DNA from: Mesorhizobium atlanticum
GTDB taxonomy: Bacteria > Pseudomonadota > Alphaproteobacteria > Rhizobiales > Rhizobiaceae
Direction: 5' to 3'
Length of the DNA stretch: 64,000 bases
Assembly (NCBI RefSeq): GCF_003289965.1
Contig: NZ_QMBQ01000005.1
Span: 558,001 to 622,000 of the forward strand
Shown here: one piece after another, positions 1 through 8,220 of the stretch
How the letters are laid out: every line of letters begins with the position of its first letter
Numbering within the stretch: position 1 is the first letter of the stretch
Program-made: the position numbers and the translations under genes
Notes under the pieces: model-generated
The model's database searches: none
Told to the model about the DNA's origin: nothing
The model's input: the letters and a program-made list of their open reading frames with translations, nothing else

Positions 1-261
1 CGCATCCTCGGCCTCGTAGGAAAGGTCGGCGTCGTCGAAATAGAACAGGTCGACATCCTTGATGCCGTAGCCCGGTGGCTTGCCGGTGAGATGGTTCCAG
101 ACGCTGTTATAGAGCGCGCCGGAAACCACCAGCCAGTCCGGCAAGGCAAGTTCTCGCACCCGCGCCAGCGTCTCTGCCAACAGCGGGTCAGCCGCGACGA
201 TCCTTAGGAACGCCGCGCGCTGATCTTCGAAGGGCAGGCCGGAATAGCGGAGATGGCTCAT
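1..261 (-). CDS. Nucleotidyltransferase family protein (DUF925/NTP_transf_6), 3' part missing
   Basis: The gene reads leftward from an ATG at 261 and runs off the left edge, leaving its first 87 codons. The visible part contains SGALYNSVWNHLTG followed by KDVDLFYFDD, the glycine/serine-plus-acidic pattern of the small nucleotidyltransferase family COG3575. The substrate is not known. The ATG lies 39 bases past the pheT stop, so it may be the last gene of the pheS-GFA-pheT transcript. Its ribosome-binding region AAAGGGCG sits inside a 7-bp hairpin (261-278). Family call is from memory of the motif; the catalytic half is not fully visible. Confidence 0.65.
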   Translation of the reverse strand, partial: MSHLRYSGLPFEDQRAAFLRIVAADPLLAETLARVRELALPDWLVVSGALYNSVWNHLTGKPPGYGIKDVDLFYFDDADLSYEAEDA

Positions 262-278
262 CGCCCTTTGGAGGGCGA
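261..278 (-). promoter_or_regulatory. Hairpin over the ribosome-binding site of the nucleotidyltransferase gene
   Basis: TCGCCCT (261-267) and AGGGCGA (272-278) form a perfect 7-bp stem with a 4-base loop. On the minus-strand mRNA the 3' arm is the purine-rich ribosome-binding segment, and the A of the start codon closes the stem. This could lower translation of the distal gene relative to pheT. No U-tract follows, so it is not a normal terminator. Confidence 0.4.
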
Positions 279-300
279 TTCGCCACCTGCCGGCAATGCC

Positions 301-2709
301 TTATGCTCTGAGCACGCCACCCGTCTGCTTGCTGACGTTCTCGACGATGCGCTTGGCCAGCGCCTCGAAATCCTCGTCGGTCAGGGTTTTTTCGACCGGC
401 TGGATCGAGACCTCGATGGCGATCGACTTCTTGGCTTCGCCAAGTGAGGCGCCCTCGAAAACGTCGAACACCGAAACGCCGGTGACCAGCTTCTTGTCGG
501 CGGCAAGTGCTGCCCGCACCAGGGTGCCGGCCTCGACCGTCTTGTCGACGACGAAGGCGAAGTCGCGCTTCACCGCCTGGAAGGGCGAGAGTTCCAGCTT
601 CGGCTTGGTGCGCGTCGGCTTGGCCTTCGGCTCCGGCACGGCGTCGACGAACACCTCGAAGCCGCAGAGCGGACCTGAAGCGTCCAGCCCGTCCAGCGTC
701 TTCGGATGGAATTCGCCGAAAGTGCCGAGCACGGTCTTGGGGCCGAGCTTGATCGTGCCGGAACGTCCCGGATGATACCAGGCCGGACCGCCCGGCTCGA
801 TCTGCAGCCGGTCGACCGGCGCGCCACAGGCTTCCAGTGCCGCGATCGCATCCGCCTTGGCGTCGAACACGCCGACCGGGCCTGAATTGCCGGCCCAGCT
901 GCGGCCCGAACCTTCGAGCTTCGCCGTGCCGCGACGCACGCCGGCCGCTACGCGCCGCTGCTGTTCGGGCGTGTCACCCTCATAGGTGCCGGACACCTCG
1001 AACAGCGCCACGTCGCCGATGCCGCGGTCGGCATTGCGCTGCGCGGCGGAAATCAGCCCAGGCAGCAGCGAGGGCCGCATGTCGGACATGTCGGCGGCGA
1101 TCGGGTTGGCGAGTTTCAGGCCGTTCTGGCCGCCGCCGAACAGCTCGGCGTGCTTGGCCGGGATGAACGACCAGGTCACGGCCTCCATCATGCCTCGCAC
1201 CGCCAGCGCTCGCTTGGCGGCGCGGGTGCGCACCTGCAGCGTGGTCAGGATCTTGCCGTTGACGGCATCATGTGAGGTGAGCGGCTGCGGCGCGATGTTG
1301 TCGACGCCGTGGATGCGCATCACCTCTTCGACCAGGTCGGCCTTGCCGTCGACATCCGGCCGCCAGGACGGCACCTTCACCTTGACGACGTCGCCCGAGC
1401 CCTGCGGCTCGAAGCCGAGGCGGGTCAGGATACCGAGGGCTTCCTCCCTCGGCACCTCGATGCCGGTCAGCCGCTTCACTTCCGACAGCGGGAAGGTGAC
1501 GACTTTCGCCTTATGGCCGGCATAGCCCGCCACCTCCATCTCGCTCGGCGTGCCGCCGCAGAAATCGAGCACCAGCTTGGTCGCAAGCTCCACGCCCGGC
1601 ACCATGAATTCCGGATCGACGCCGCGCTCGAAGCGATAGCGCGCATCGGTGATGATGCCGAGCGCGCGGCCGGTGCGGGCCGTGGTGATCGGGTCCCAGA
1701 GCGCCGATTCGATCAGCACGTCGGTGGTGTTCTCGTCGCAGCCCGAGTGCTCGCCGCCCATGATGCCGGCGATCGATTCGACACCATTGTCGTCGGCGAT
1801 CACGCACATTTCCGGCGTCAGCCTGTATTCGCGCCCGTCAAGCGCCAGCACCTTTTCGCCGTCCCTGGCGCGCCGCACCACGAGGTTGCCGGCGACCTTC
1901 TTCGCGTCGAACACATGCAGCGGCCGGCCGCGGTCGAAGGTGACGTAGTTGGTGATGTCGACCAGCGCGCTGATCGGGCGAAGCCCGATGGCGATCAGCC
2001 GCTGCTGCAGCCATTTCGGCGACGGGCCGTTCTTGACGCCCTTGACCAGCCGGAGCGCGAAGCCCGGGCAAAGCTCCGGCGCCTCGATCGTGACCTTGAC
2101 CGGGCATAGGCCTTCGCCGGCATGCGGCATGATCGCGCCGCCGGTGAGGCGGCCGAGCCCGCTCGCCGCGAGATCGCGCGCGATGCCGTAGACGCTGGTC
2201 GCGTCCGGCCGGTTCGGCGTCAAATTGATCTCGATGACCGGATCGTCGAGATGCGCGTAAGCCGCGAAGCTGGTGCCGACCGGCGCGTCCTCGGGCAAAT
2301 CGATGATGCCGTTATGCTCATCGGAGATTTGAAGCTCGCGCTCGGAGCACATCATGCCATGGCTCTCGACGCCGCGGATCTTGCCGACCGAGAGCGTCAC
2401 GTCGATGCCCGGAACATAGGTGCCGGGCGCAGCGAAAGCGCCGATCAGGCCGGCGCGGGCGTTCGGCGCCCCGCACACAACCTGCACCGGCGGCTTGCCG
2501 TTGCCGGTGTCGACGGTCAGCACGCGCAGCCGGTCCGCGTCGGGGTGCTGCACCGCCGTCAGCACCTTGGCGATAACGAAGGGCTTCAGGCCGGCCTTGT
2601 CGTCGACATGTTCGACTTCGAGGCCGATCGCGGTCAGCCGCTCGACGATCTCGGCAAGCGAGGCGTCGGTCTCGAGATGGTCCTTGAGCCAGGAGAGGGT
2701 GAATTTCAT
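301..2709 (-). CDS. pheT: Phenylalanine--tRNA ligase beta subunit
   Basis: 802 aa, the usual length for bacterial PheT. With PheS it forms the cytosolic alpha2beta2 enzyme that charges tRNA-Phe. Domains in order: N-terminal segment with an EMAP/OB-type tRNA-binding domain at about 39-150 ([13 protein letters not shown]), the B3/B4 editing region at about 205-380 (contains [18 protein letters not shown] and [10 protein letters not shown]), B5 at about 405-480, the catalytic-like core, and a C-terminal FDX-ACB anticodon-binding domain at about 705-801. The ATG at 2709 overlaps the stop of the upstream GFA gene as ATGA, implying translational coupling. Recognition is secure. Confidence 0.97.
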   Translation of the reverse strand: MKFTLSWLKDHLETDASLAEIVERLTAIGLEVEHVDDKAGLKPFVIAKVLTAVQHPDADRLRVLTVDTGNGKPPVQVVCGAPNARAGLIGAFAAPGTYVPGIDVTLSVGKIRGVESHGMMCSERELQISDEHNGIIDLPEDAPVGTSFAAYAHLDDPVIEINLTPNRPDATSVYGIARDLAASGLGRLTGGAIMPHAGEGLCPVKVTIEAPELCPGFALRLVKGVKNGPSPKWLQQRLIAIGLRPISALVDITNYVTFDRGRPLHVFDAKKVAGNLVVRRARDGEKVLALDGREYRLTPEMCVIADDNGVESIAGIMGGEHSGCDENTTDVLIESALWDPITTARTGRALGIITDARYRFERGVDPEFMVPGVELATKLVLDFCGGTPSEMEVAGYAGHKAKVVTFPLSEVKRLTGIEVPREEALGILTRLGFEPQGSGDVVKVKVPSWRPDVDGKADLVEEVMRIHGVDNIAPQPLTSHDAVNGKILTTLQVRTRAAKRALAVRGMMEAVTWSFIPAKHAELFGGGQNGLKLANPIAADMSDMRPSLLPGLISAAQRNADRGIGDVALFEVSGTYEGDTPEQQRRVAAGVRRGTAKLEGSGRSWAGNSGPVGVFDAKADAIAALEACGAPVDRLQIEPGGPAWYHPGRSGTIKLGPKTVLGTFGEFHPKTLDGLDASGPLCGFEVFVDAVPEPKAKPTRTKPKLELSPFQAVKRDFAFVVDKTVEAGTLVRAALAADKKLVTGVSVFDVFEGASLGEAKKSIAIEVSIQPVEKTLTDEDFEALAKRIVENVSKQTGGVLRA

Positions 2710-3158
2710 GGTGCTGTTCCGTTTGGTCCTTGCCCTTCGGGCCCTTGTTGATTGGGTCGGGGCACGCTGGTCTTCAGATGCCTGGGCAAATCGTCCGGCA
2801 TGTGCAGGAAGGGCAGTTGCTCACGCACATAGGCATGCAGCGTCGGCTTGAAATAGGCCGGCATGTCCATGGCGCCGAGCATGAAATAGATCTTGTTGTC
2901 GAGCCGCCGGTCGACATAGGCGATCGGCGAGCCGCAGATGCCGCAGAAGGAGCGCTCCACCGGGCCGTTGCGGTAGCTTTTCAGCGACTTGCCTTCGAGC
3001 GCGACCTGATCGGCCAGGAAGCCGACAAAGGCCGACACCGGCGCCCCGCTGGCGCGCCGGCAATCGCCGCAATGGCAATAGCTGATGTGGTGCGGCTCGG
3101 CCGAGGCCTCGAACCGCACCGCGCCGCAACGGCAGCCGCCGGTGTGTGGTGCCGTCAT
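2706..3158 (-). CDS. GFA-family zinc protein (DUF636, CENP-V/GFA domain)
   Basis: 150 aa. The GFA fold is shown by its zinc ligands: CRC at residues 9-11, CHCGDC at about 28-33 and CGIC at about 73-76. Founder members are glutathione-dependent formaldehyde-activating enzymes, but most homologues have no proven activity, so the substrate is open. The ATG at 3158 begins [13 protein letters not shown] longer reading exists, but it would run through pheS. It overlaps both neighbours by four bases (ATGA at 3155-3158 with pheS and at 2706-2709 with pheT), so it is translationally locked between the two subunits of one enzyme. The C-terminal 20 residues are Pro/Gly/Gln-rich and probably unstructured. 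Confidence 0.88.
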   Translation of the reverse strand: MTAPHTGGCRCGAVRFEASAEPHHISYCHCGDCRRASGAPVSAFVGFLADQVALEGKSLKSYRNGPVERSFCGICGSPIAYVDRRLDNKIYFMLGAMDMPAYFKPTLHAYVREQLPFLHMPDDLPRHLKTSVPRPNQQGPEGQGPNGTAP

Positions 3159-4252
3159 GCAGACAGCCCCCCGAACAGCGTCGGCAGGTCGAGCGGCCGG
3201 AACCCGTAGTGGCTGAGCCAGCGCACGTCGGCGTCGAAGAAGGCGCGCAGGTCCGGCATGCCGTATTTCAGCATGGCGATGCGGTCGATGCCCATGCCCC
3301 AGGCAAAGCCCTGATACTCGTCGGGATCGAGCCCGCCGGCGCGCAGCACGTTGGGGTGCACCATGCCGCAGCCCAGGATCTCCATCCAGTCGGAGCCTTC
3401 GCCGAAGCGAACTTCGCCCGGACGCGAGCGGTCGCACTGGATGTCGACCTCGAGGCTGGGCTCGGTGAACGGGAAGAAGGACGGCCGGAAGCGCATCTTG
3501 ACGGAAGGCACCTCGAAGAAGGCCTTGCAGAACTCCTCCAGCACCCACTTCATGTTGGCGACATTGGCTGTCTTGTCGACCACCAGTCCCTCGACCTGAT
3601 GGAACATCGGCGAGTGCGTGGCGTCCGAATCCTGCCGGTAGGTCTTGCCGGGGATGACGATGCGGATCGGCGGCTTCTGCCGCTCCATGGTGCGGATCTG
3701 CACGGGCGAGGTGTGCGTGCGCAACAGCTTGCGCTCACCCTTCTCGTCCGGCTGGAAGAAGAAGGTGTCGTGCATCTCGCGCGCCGGATGCCCCTCGGGG
3801 AAATTCAGCGCCGTGAAATTATAGTAGTCGGTCTCGATATCCGGACCTTCGGCGATCGAGAAGCCGAGATCGCCGAAGATCGCCGCGATCTCGTCGATCA
3901 CCTGGCTGATCGGATGGATGCGGCCGCGCTCGGCCGGCGACTGGCGAACGGGGAGCGTGACATCGACCTTCTCGGCGGCGAGCCGGGCGGCGATCGCCAC
4001 ATCCTTCAGCTCCGCCTTGCGCTGGGTGAGCGCCTCGGTGACGCGGTTCTTCAAACCGTTGATCGCCGGGCCCTTCACCTGCCGCTCCTCGGCGCTCATG
4101 GCGCCCAGCGTCTTCAGCATTTCGGAGACGGAGCCCTTCTTGCCCAGCGCCGAGACGCGCACCGCCTCGATCGCGGCCTCGTCCGAGGCCGCCGCGATCT
4201 CGGCGAGCAACGAAGCTTCCAGGGCTTCAAGATTTCCAGCGGTGGCGTTCAC
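3155..4252 (-). CDS. pheS: Phenylalanine--tRNA ligase alpha subunit
   Basis: 365 aa, normal for PheS. It is the catalytic subunit of the cytosolic PheST tetramer. An N-terminal coiled-coil region (about 1-90) precedes the class II core with motif 2 around [10 protein letters not shown] and motif 3 in [17 protein letters not shown] near the C-terminus. The start used is GTG at 4252 with AAAGAA upstream; no in-frame ATG preserves the N-terminus as well. It is the first gene of a pheS-GFA-pheT unit. Confidence 0.97.
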   Translation of the reverse strand: MNATAGNLEALEASLLAEIAAASDEAAIEAVRVSALGKKGSVSEMLKTLGAMSAEERQVKGPAINGLKNRVTEALTQRKAELKDVAIAARLAAEKVDVTLPVRQSPAERGRIHPISQVIDEIAAIFGDLGFSIAEGPDIETDYYNFTALNFPEGHPAREMHDTFFFQPDEKGERKLLRTHTSPVQIRTMERQKPPIRIVIPGKTYRQDSDATHSPMFHQVEGLVVDKTANVANMKWVLEEFCKAFFEVPSVKMRFRPSFFPFTEPSLEVDIQCDRSRPGEVRFGEGSDWMEILGCGMVHPNVLRAGGLDPDEYQGFAWGMGIDRIAMLKYGMPDLRAFFDADVRWLSHYGFRPLDLPTLFGGLSA

Positions 4253-4297
4253 GGCGAGATTCTTTCTATTCGGTGGCTGGCGTCAGCGTGCGTCACG

Positions 4298-4329
4298 ATT
4301 TTGGTTACGCGGGTGCCATTTTGGTTACG
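4298..4329. repeat. Two 12-bp direct repeats upstream of pheS
   Basis: ATTTTGGTTACG occurs at 4298-4309 and again, identically, at 4318-4329, start-to-start 20 bases. Both lie in the gap between the rplT terminator and the pheS start, where the pheS promoter must be. Spacing near two helical turns would suit a regulator bound on one face of the DNA. No factor is recognised. Confidence 0.55.
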
Positions 4330-4338
4330 TCGGGGGCC

Positions 4339-4375
4339 AAAAAAGAACCCGCGCCAGCCGTGCCAGCGCGGGTTC
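4339..4375 (-). terminator. Intrinsic terminator of rpmI-rplT
   Basis: GAACCCGCGC (4345-4354) pairs perfectly with GCGCGGGTTC (4366-4375) around an 11-base loop. On the minus strand the stem is followed by six U residues (4344-4339). It sits 38 bases beyond the rplT stop and separates that operon from pheS. Confidence 0.93.
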
Positions 4376-4412
4376 CCCAAATCAGTACTAGAAATGCTTG
4401 GGAAGCGCTGGC

Positions 4413-4814
4413 TTAGGCGACAGCGCTCTCAAAAGCATTCGGCGTGGTGTTCTTCAGATATTCGAGCGCGACCTTGGCCTTGGCCACCAGCGCGGCGAAA
4501 GCCTGCGGCTCGTGGATGGCCATGTCCGAAAGGATCTTGCGGTCGATCTCGATGCCGGCCTTGTTGAGGCCGTCGATGAAGCGGCCATAGGTCAGGCCGT
4601 GCTCATGCACCGCAGCGTTGATGCGCTGGATCCACAGCGCGCGGAACGAGCGCTTGCGGTTCTTGCGGTCGCGGTAGGCGTACTGCAGCGACTTCTCAAC
4701 CGCCTGCTTGGCGATGCGGATGGTGTTCTTGCGGCGGCCGTAGAAACCCTTGGCGGCTTTCAGGACCTTCTTGTGCTTGGCGTGGGCGGTAACGCCTCTC
4801 TTTACGCGTGCCAT
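4413..4814 (-). CDS. rplT: 50S ribosomal protein L20
   Basis: 133 aa and very basic. It binds 23S rRNA early in 50S assembly. The N-terminus [19 protein letters not shown] and the segment [20 protein letters not shown] are diagnostic of L20. It lies 37 bases downstream of rpmI and is followed by a strong terminator. In many bacteria L20 represses its own operon by binding a leader RNA; a structured leader is present upstream of rpmI here. Confidence 0.98.
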   Translation of the reverse strand: MARVKRGVTAHAKHKKVLKAAKGFYGRRKNTIRIAKQAVEKSLQYAYRDRKNRKRSFRALWIQRINAAVHEHGLTYGRFIDGLNKAGIEIDRKILSDMAIHEPQAFAALVAKAKVALEYLKNTTPNAFESAVA

Positions 4815-4851
4815 GTCATGATCTCCTTAAAACGTTGTCCAAGCCGAGGGA

Positions 4852-5055
4852 TTAGAGGCCGTTCGGCAGAAAATTCTTGATGACCTTCTTGCCGTCCGGT
4901 TCAGCCAGAACCATCGTGCCGCGGGCATCGCGAATGAACTTGTTGGAACGCTTGATCATGCCGTGGCGCTTGCCGGCGGCAGCCGACAGCACCTTGCCGG
5001 TGGCAGTAATCTTGAACCGCTTCTTGGCGGCCGATTTGGTCTTCATCTTGGGCAT
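4852..5055 (-). CDS. rpmI: 50S ribosomal protein L35
   Basis: 67 aa, basic, beginning [15 protein letters not shown], the standard L35 N-terminus. The ATG at 5055 has ACGGAG upstream. A longer reading to 5142 would run through the structured leader and has no family support, so it was rejected. First gene of the rpmI-rplT operon. infC, usually directly upstream, is about 2.4 kb away. Confidence 0.97.
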   Translation of the reverse strand: MPKMKTKSAAKKRFKITATGKVLSAAAGKRHGMIKRSNKFIRDARGTMVLAEPDGKKVIKNFLPNGL

Positions 5056-5174
5056 TTTGCTACTCCGTATTGGTGGCGCACCATCGCGCTTCTTTTCTCG
5101 CTTCGGGCCGACCAAAGCCCGAAAAGCAAATGAAACCGCCACGGCATGCCCTGCCGGGCGGTTTTCTTGGAACG
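5056..5174 (-). promoter_or_regulatory. Structured 5' leader of rpmI-rplT (candidate ribosomal-protein autoregulatory RNA)
   Basis: About 119 bases lie between the inferred transcription start and the rpmI ATG. They hold three hairpins. The first is a long one: AAACCGCC (5133-5140)/GGCGGTTT (5157-5164) continued, past a bulged A, by CGGCA/TGCCG with a 5-base loop. The second is TTCGGGC (5102-5108)/GCCCGAA (5117-5123). The third is a short GGTG/CACC hairpin closer to the gene. No long U-tract follows, so it is not a plain terminator. By analogy with L20 leaders it may bind L20; that is inference. Confidence 0.55.
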
Positions 5175-5180
5175 GCGGTC

Positions 5181-5209
5181 CTATAGATCAAACAGGGCCG
5201 GTGTGCAAC
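5181..5209 (-). promoter_or_regulatory. Probable sigma-70 promoter of rpmI-rplT
   Basis: Read on the minus strand: GTTGCA (5209-5204), 17 bases, CTATAG (5186-5181). This fits the rhizobial CTTGAC-N17-CTATAT pattern well in the -10 box and at TTG in the -35 box. Transcription would begin near 5174. Confidence 0.55.
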
Positions 5210-5275
5210 ACCCGAAGCTGCGCGACCTCTTCAAGTCGCAGAAGACCAGAGACCGCTAACGCAGCGCTCCATTGG

Positions 5276-6622
5276 TCATGGATCGCCTCGTGTGGACTCG
5301 AGATTGAAAAGGACACGTTCCAACACATATTCATCGCCGTCGAAGACGAACTCGGCGCGATCAAATCCATAGCCCCAGTGCTCTGGAGCACCCGCCACCA
5401 CTTCTTTCCCATCGATGGTCGTGGTCGCGGGCAAGGCCCACACCTTGTCTCTCAATTCCTTTGTTGGTGGCCGATCGCCCAGGTAGCAATAAGCGAAGCC
5501 TCGGTTCCGTCCGTCATCGACATCGACATTTGTTGTAATTACCGACTGTAGGGTTTCATAAGCCGCCGTCCTCGCGGCCTGCTCCACAGGCCATTTGTCC
5601 TGCCTCATCGAACTGTCCGCCGGATAGAACGCGGCCGCACCCTCGGTACTGCCTCTCAGCCCTACCAATTGCACCCCGTCGCGACGCAATGCCCCGAAGT
5701 CCGGGTCCCAGAAGCCTCCGTTTATCTCAAGGGCCAGCCCATCGTCGCGGGTCTGCTTTTTCGCCTTTTTTCGCGCTTCGCGAATTTCGCTCGTAAGAGA
5801 GGCTTGCGTGGTCGTGTCCAAGAGTGTCTGGGAGATTGTCCAGTAGCGGGCAGCGTTCGATGGCCGGTACTTGCGCACGATTTCCCGCTCCGGCCCGGAC
5901 AGTCTCCAGCGGGAAAAGGCGGAGCAACTTCGTCCGAACGCCGGGTAGGTTCTTGTGAGGCCCAAGAGTCCGAGTTGATAGTCATTTTGTGCCGAATGAT
6001 ACTGACTGCGCGTGACGATGTTCTGCGGGCCATCGGCGCGGAAGGAATCGAACTCGGCGCGCGTCGCGCGCTCGACGGTCGCCTTGTCGAAGCGCAGCAC
6101 CGATTTCGGGCTCCGATAGGCGTCGTCCGTCATGTAGCCGATACCGAACGCCACGGTATCGGCATTGTCGTAGACGACCATCACCGGCAGGAAATCCGCC
6201 GGCACACCGCCGTTTGCCGTCGTGTCGCCCCGGCAGGCGTCGGGCGCGCGCACCACTACCGCCTTGTTGTCGCTCATGCGCTGGCCCCAAACGGTTGGGA
6301 TCAACCCAGCCTCGTACGTCGAGGAACTGTCTTTGTAGTGGATGTTGAGGACGTTGCAGCCGACGACGATGTCATAGTGCTGCTGCTCGCCCTTATAGGC
6401 AAAGTCCACCTTCAGGCGGAAATACGTGCCACGATCAACATAGGCATCCTTGGTAAAGGACCATTGCCCCATCCGCTGGTTGGCGGTTGCCGCCACCCAA
6501 GCCAAAGCCAGGAGAATGAACCCGCCGACGGCGGCAACGGCAGTCCTCACCCTCAAGCTTTGCTCCGTGTGAAAGACATTCGCAAATGTGGTGATGCCGA
6601 CCTGACGCTCGACACAGAGCAC
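5276..6622 (-). CDS. Hypothetical membrane-anchored protein, no family recognised
   Basis: 448 aa if started at GTG 6622. A single hydrophobic segment at about 26-48 (VRTAVAAVGGFILLALAWVA) suggests an N-terminal membrane anchor with the remaining ~400 residues outside the cytoplasm. The exposed part is Tyr/Asp-rich, with scattered cysteines and a charged helix around 270-300, and shows no motif I know. The start is uncertain: no ATG upstream of the anchor was found, and the ATG at residue 51 would remove it. It stands alone between rpmI-rplT and the methyltransferase gene, with base composition that looks less GC-rich than its neighbours. It may be lineage-specific or acquired. Confidence 0.6.
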   Translation of the reverse strand: MLCVERQVGITTFANVFHTEQSLRVRTAVAAVGGFILLALAWVAATANQRMGQWSFTKDAYVDRGTYFRLKVDFAYKGEQQHYDIVVGCNVLNIHYKDSSSTYEAGLIPTVWGQRMSDNKAVVVRAPDACRGDTTANGGVPADFLPVMVVYDNADTVAFGIGYMTDDAYRSPKSVLRFDKATVERATRAEFDSFRADGPQNIVTRSQYHSAQNDYQLGLLGLTRTYPAFGRSCSAFSRWRLSGPEREIVRKYRPSNAARYWTISQTLLDTTTQASLTSEIREARKKAKKQTRDDGLALEINGGFWDPDFGALRRDGVQLVGLRGSTEGAAAFYPADSSMRQDKWPVEQAARTAAYETLQSVITTNVDVDDGRNRGFAYCYLGDRPPTKELRDKVWALPATTTIDGKEVVAGAPEHWGYGFDRAEFVFDGDEYVLERVLFNLESTRGDP

Positions 6623-6651
6623 CCCTCGGCGCTTTATTTGCCGCGATCATC

Positions 6652-6670
6652 GCTACACCATTCGTGTAGC
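6652..6670. promoter_or_regulatory. Perfect 7-bp inverted repeat upstream of the hypothetical gene
   Basis: GCTACAC (6652-6658) and GTGTAGC (6664-6670) flank a 5-base centre. The site lies 30 bases before the start of the 5276-6622 gene, in an AT-richer stretch. It could be an operator or a small terminator hairpin for the gene to its right; a U-tract is absent. Confidence 0.35.
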
Positions 6671-6732
6671 CAGATTATTAACATGTCCGGAAGTTAGCCC
6701 GACACTTCGACAGTGCTTCTGTCCGTCAACTC

Positions 6733-7380
6733 TTACGGCAATCTGAACCACACCGGCAACATCCCCGACTGCTGCGCGCCGTCGATCAGCTCGAAGGCCG
6801 GCAGCGCCACCAGGAACACCAGGCCGTCGAGCAGCGTGTTCAACAGCAGGCGCGGCTTGAAGCTGCCGGTATCGCCTTCCTGGTAGAGCCGGAGGTTCGG
6901 GAAGAAACGCGGCACCTTGGCAAGATAGGCCGCATAAGGGGCGCCGAGAACTTCCTTCAGATACCGCTCCTCGCGCAGGATGACGATGTGGAACGCGCCG
7001 GCGCACAGCAATGCAAAGAGAATGATGCCTGAAAACGAGCCGATCTGCGCGCCGACGCCGGCGGCCGCCACCGTCGAGAACAGATAGAGCGGGTTGCGGG
7101 TGATCGAATAGGGCCCGCCGGTGACCACTTCGGAGGATTTGCGCCCGCCGATATAGAGCGTCGACCACAGTCGCCCGACTATGCCGAGGAAGATCAGGAG
7201 CACGCCGAACATCTCGATCGACTCGTGCACCGGCGTGTTTGGCGGAAAAGTCGACTGGCCGAACAGAAGCGCGGCAAACAGCACCACGATCAGAACGGCC
7301 AGCACGAGGCGGCGCATATGCTGATAGCCGCCGAGACCCGGCGTTTGCCGGGCAGGCTTGGACTTGACTTCATCGGCCAT
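6733..7380 (-). CDS. Isoprenylcysteine carboxyl methyltransferase (ICMT)-like membrane methyltransferase
   Basis: 215 aa. Hydrophobic segments lie near 24-42, 55-70, 105-135 and 185-205. The segment TGGPYSITRNPLYLFS followed by REERYLKEVLGAPYAAYLAKVPRFFP is the conserved SAM-binding signature of the ICMT/PEMT/NnrU-like superfamily of integral-membrane methyltransferases. Bacterial members methylate varied lipid or small-molecule substrates; the substrate here is unknown. It lies between infC and the hypothetical gene with its own spacing on both sides. Confidence 0.82.
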   Translation of the reverse strand: MADEVKSKPARQTPGLGGYQHMRRLVLAVLIVVLFAALLFGQSTFPPNTPVHESIEMFGVLLIFLGIVGRLWSTLYIGGRKSSEVVTGGPYSITRNPLYLFSTVAAAGVGAQIGSFSGIILFALLCAGAFHIVILREERYLKEVLGAPYAAYLAKVPRFFPNLRLYQEGDTGSFKPRLLLNTLLDGLVFLVALPAFELIDGAQQSGMLPVWFRLP

Positions 7381-7421
7381 GAGGAAACCCCGATCGTCGA
7401 GCGGCGATCGGATAGAAAACA

Positions 7422-7447
7422 GGCGTCCCGCCGATCGTCGGGACGCC
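7422..7447 (-). terminator. Probable terminator of infC
   Basis: GGCGTCCCG (7422-7430) pairs perfectly with CGGGACGCC (7439-7447) across an 8-base loop, 24 bases after the infC stop. On the minus strand TGTTTTCT follows, a modest U-tract. It would end infC transcription before the methyltransferase gene, consistent with infC being separated from rpmI-rplT. Confidence 0.7.
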
Positions 7448-7470
7448 CTGCACCATGATTTTGGCGGGAT

Positions 7471-8007
7471 TTAGCGCGGCGCCAGAACCATCATCATCTG
7501 GCGGCCTTCGAGCTTCGGTTCCGCCTCGACCTTGGCGATCGTCGACACTTCCTCGCGCACCTTGTTCAGAAGCTGCATGCCGAGCTCCATATGCGCCATC
7601 TCGCGGCCGCGGAAGCGCAGCGTCAGCTTGACCTTGTCGCCTTCCTCGAAGAAGCGCCGCACGGCCTTCATCTTGGTCTCATAGTCATGGCTGTCGATGT
7701 TCGGGCGCATCTTGATCTCCTTGATCTCGATGACCTTCTGGTTCTTGCGCGCTTCGGCCGCCTTCTTCTGGTTGGCGTATTTCAGCTTGCCGAGATCGAG
7801 GATCTTGACGACCGGCGGCACCGCGTTGGGCGATATCTCGACGAGATCGAGCCCGGCCTCTTCGGCCAGCAGCAGCGCGTCGTTGATGGAAACATCGCCG
7901 CGGTTCTGGCCGTCGGCATCGATAAGCTGGACCCGGGGCACCCGGATGTCTCGGTTGGAGCGCGGCCCGTCCTTGGTGGGTGCCGCTGCTTTGAAAGGTC
8001 TGCGAAT
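7471..8007 (-). CDS. infC: Translation initiation factor IF-3 (ATT start)
   Basis: 178 aa. IF-3 binds the 30S subunit and checks start-codon/initiator pairing. The N-domain (about 15-85, [15 protein letters not shown]... [15 protein letters not shown]) joins through the linker [15 protein letters not shown] to the C-domain ending MMMVLAPR. No ATG precedes the conserved N-terminus. The frame extends upstream through [22 protein letters not shown] to an ATT at 8007, preceded by GAGGAG nine bases away. A non-AUG start is the known device by which IF-3 limits its own synthesis. A GTG at 7941 would cut the N-domain and was not chosen. Confidence 0.95.
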   Translation of the reverse strand: MRRPFKAAAPTKDGPRSNRDIRVPRVQLIDADGQNRGDVSINDALLLAEEAGLDLVEISPNAVPPVVKILDLGKLKYANQKKAAEARKNQKVIEIKEIKMRPNIDSHDYETKMKAVRRFFEEGDKVKLTLRFRGREMAHMELGMQLLNKVREEVSTIAKVEAEPKLEGRQMMMVLAPR

Positions 8008-8068
8008 GGTCGTGGTCTCCTCGGCCGTTTCGTTCAGGGTTCAGTAAATTCAAATTGCTGGACGCGCC

Positions 8069-8097
8069 TATGTGGGGAGCGCGGGGCGTGAGTCAAT
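8069..8097 (-). promoter_or_regulatory. Possible promoter of infC
   Basis: On the minus strand ATTGAC (8097-8092), 17 bases, CACATA (8074-8069). The -35 box matches the rhizobial consensus at five of six bases; the -10 box is weak. It would give a leader of roughly 55 bases before the ATT start. Confidence 0.4.
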
Positions 8098-8220
8098 AGC
8101 ACAGCCCGGTTGGAAAATCACCTGTCCGCTTGCCTTTACCTGCACCAAGCAAAGAAATGCCGCGAGCACTTTTCGTTGAACCACCGCCTGTGTCAAAAGA
8201 CCGGCGGAAAGGACAAGCCC

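Noticed and set aside
3159-3548. A longer GFA protein starting at 3548
   Set aside because: The added part is an off-frame reading of pheS; the conserved zinc-ligand N-terminus begins right after ATG 3158.
5133-5164. Hairpin as a terminator for the hypothetical gene 5276-6622
   Set aside because: A promoter lies upstream of it (5181-5209), there is no continuous U-tract, and the hairpin is within the rpmI leader.
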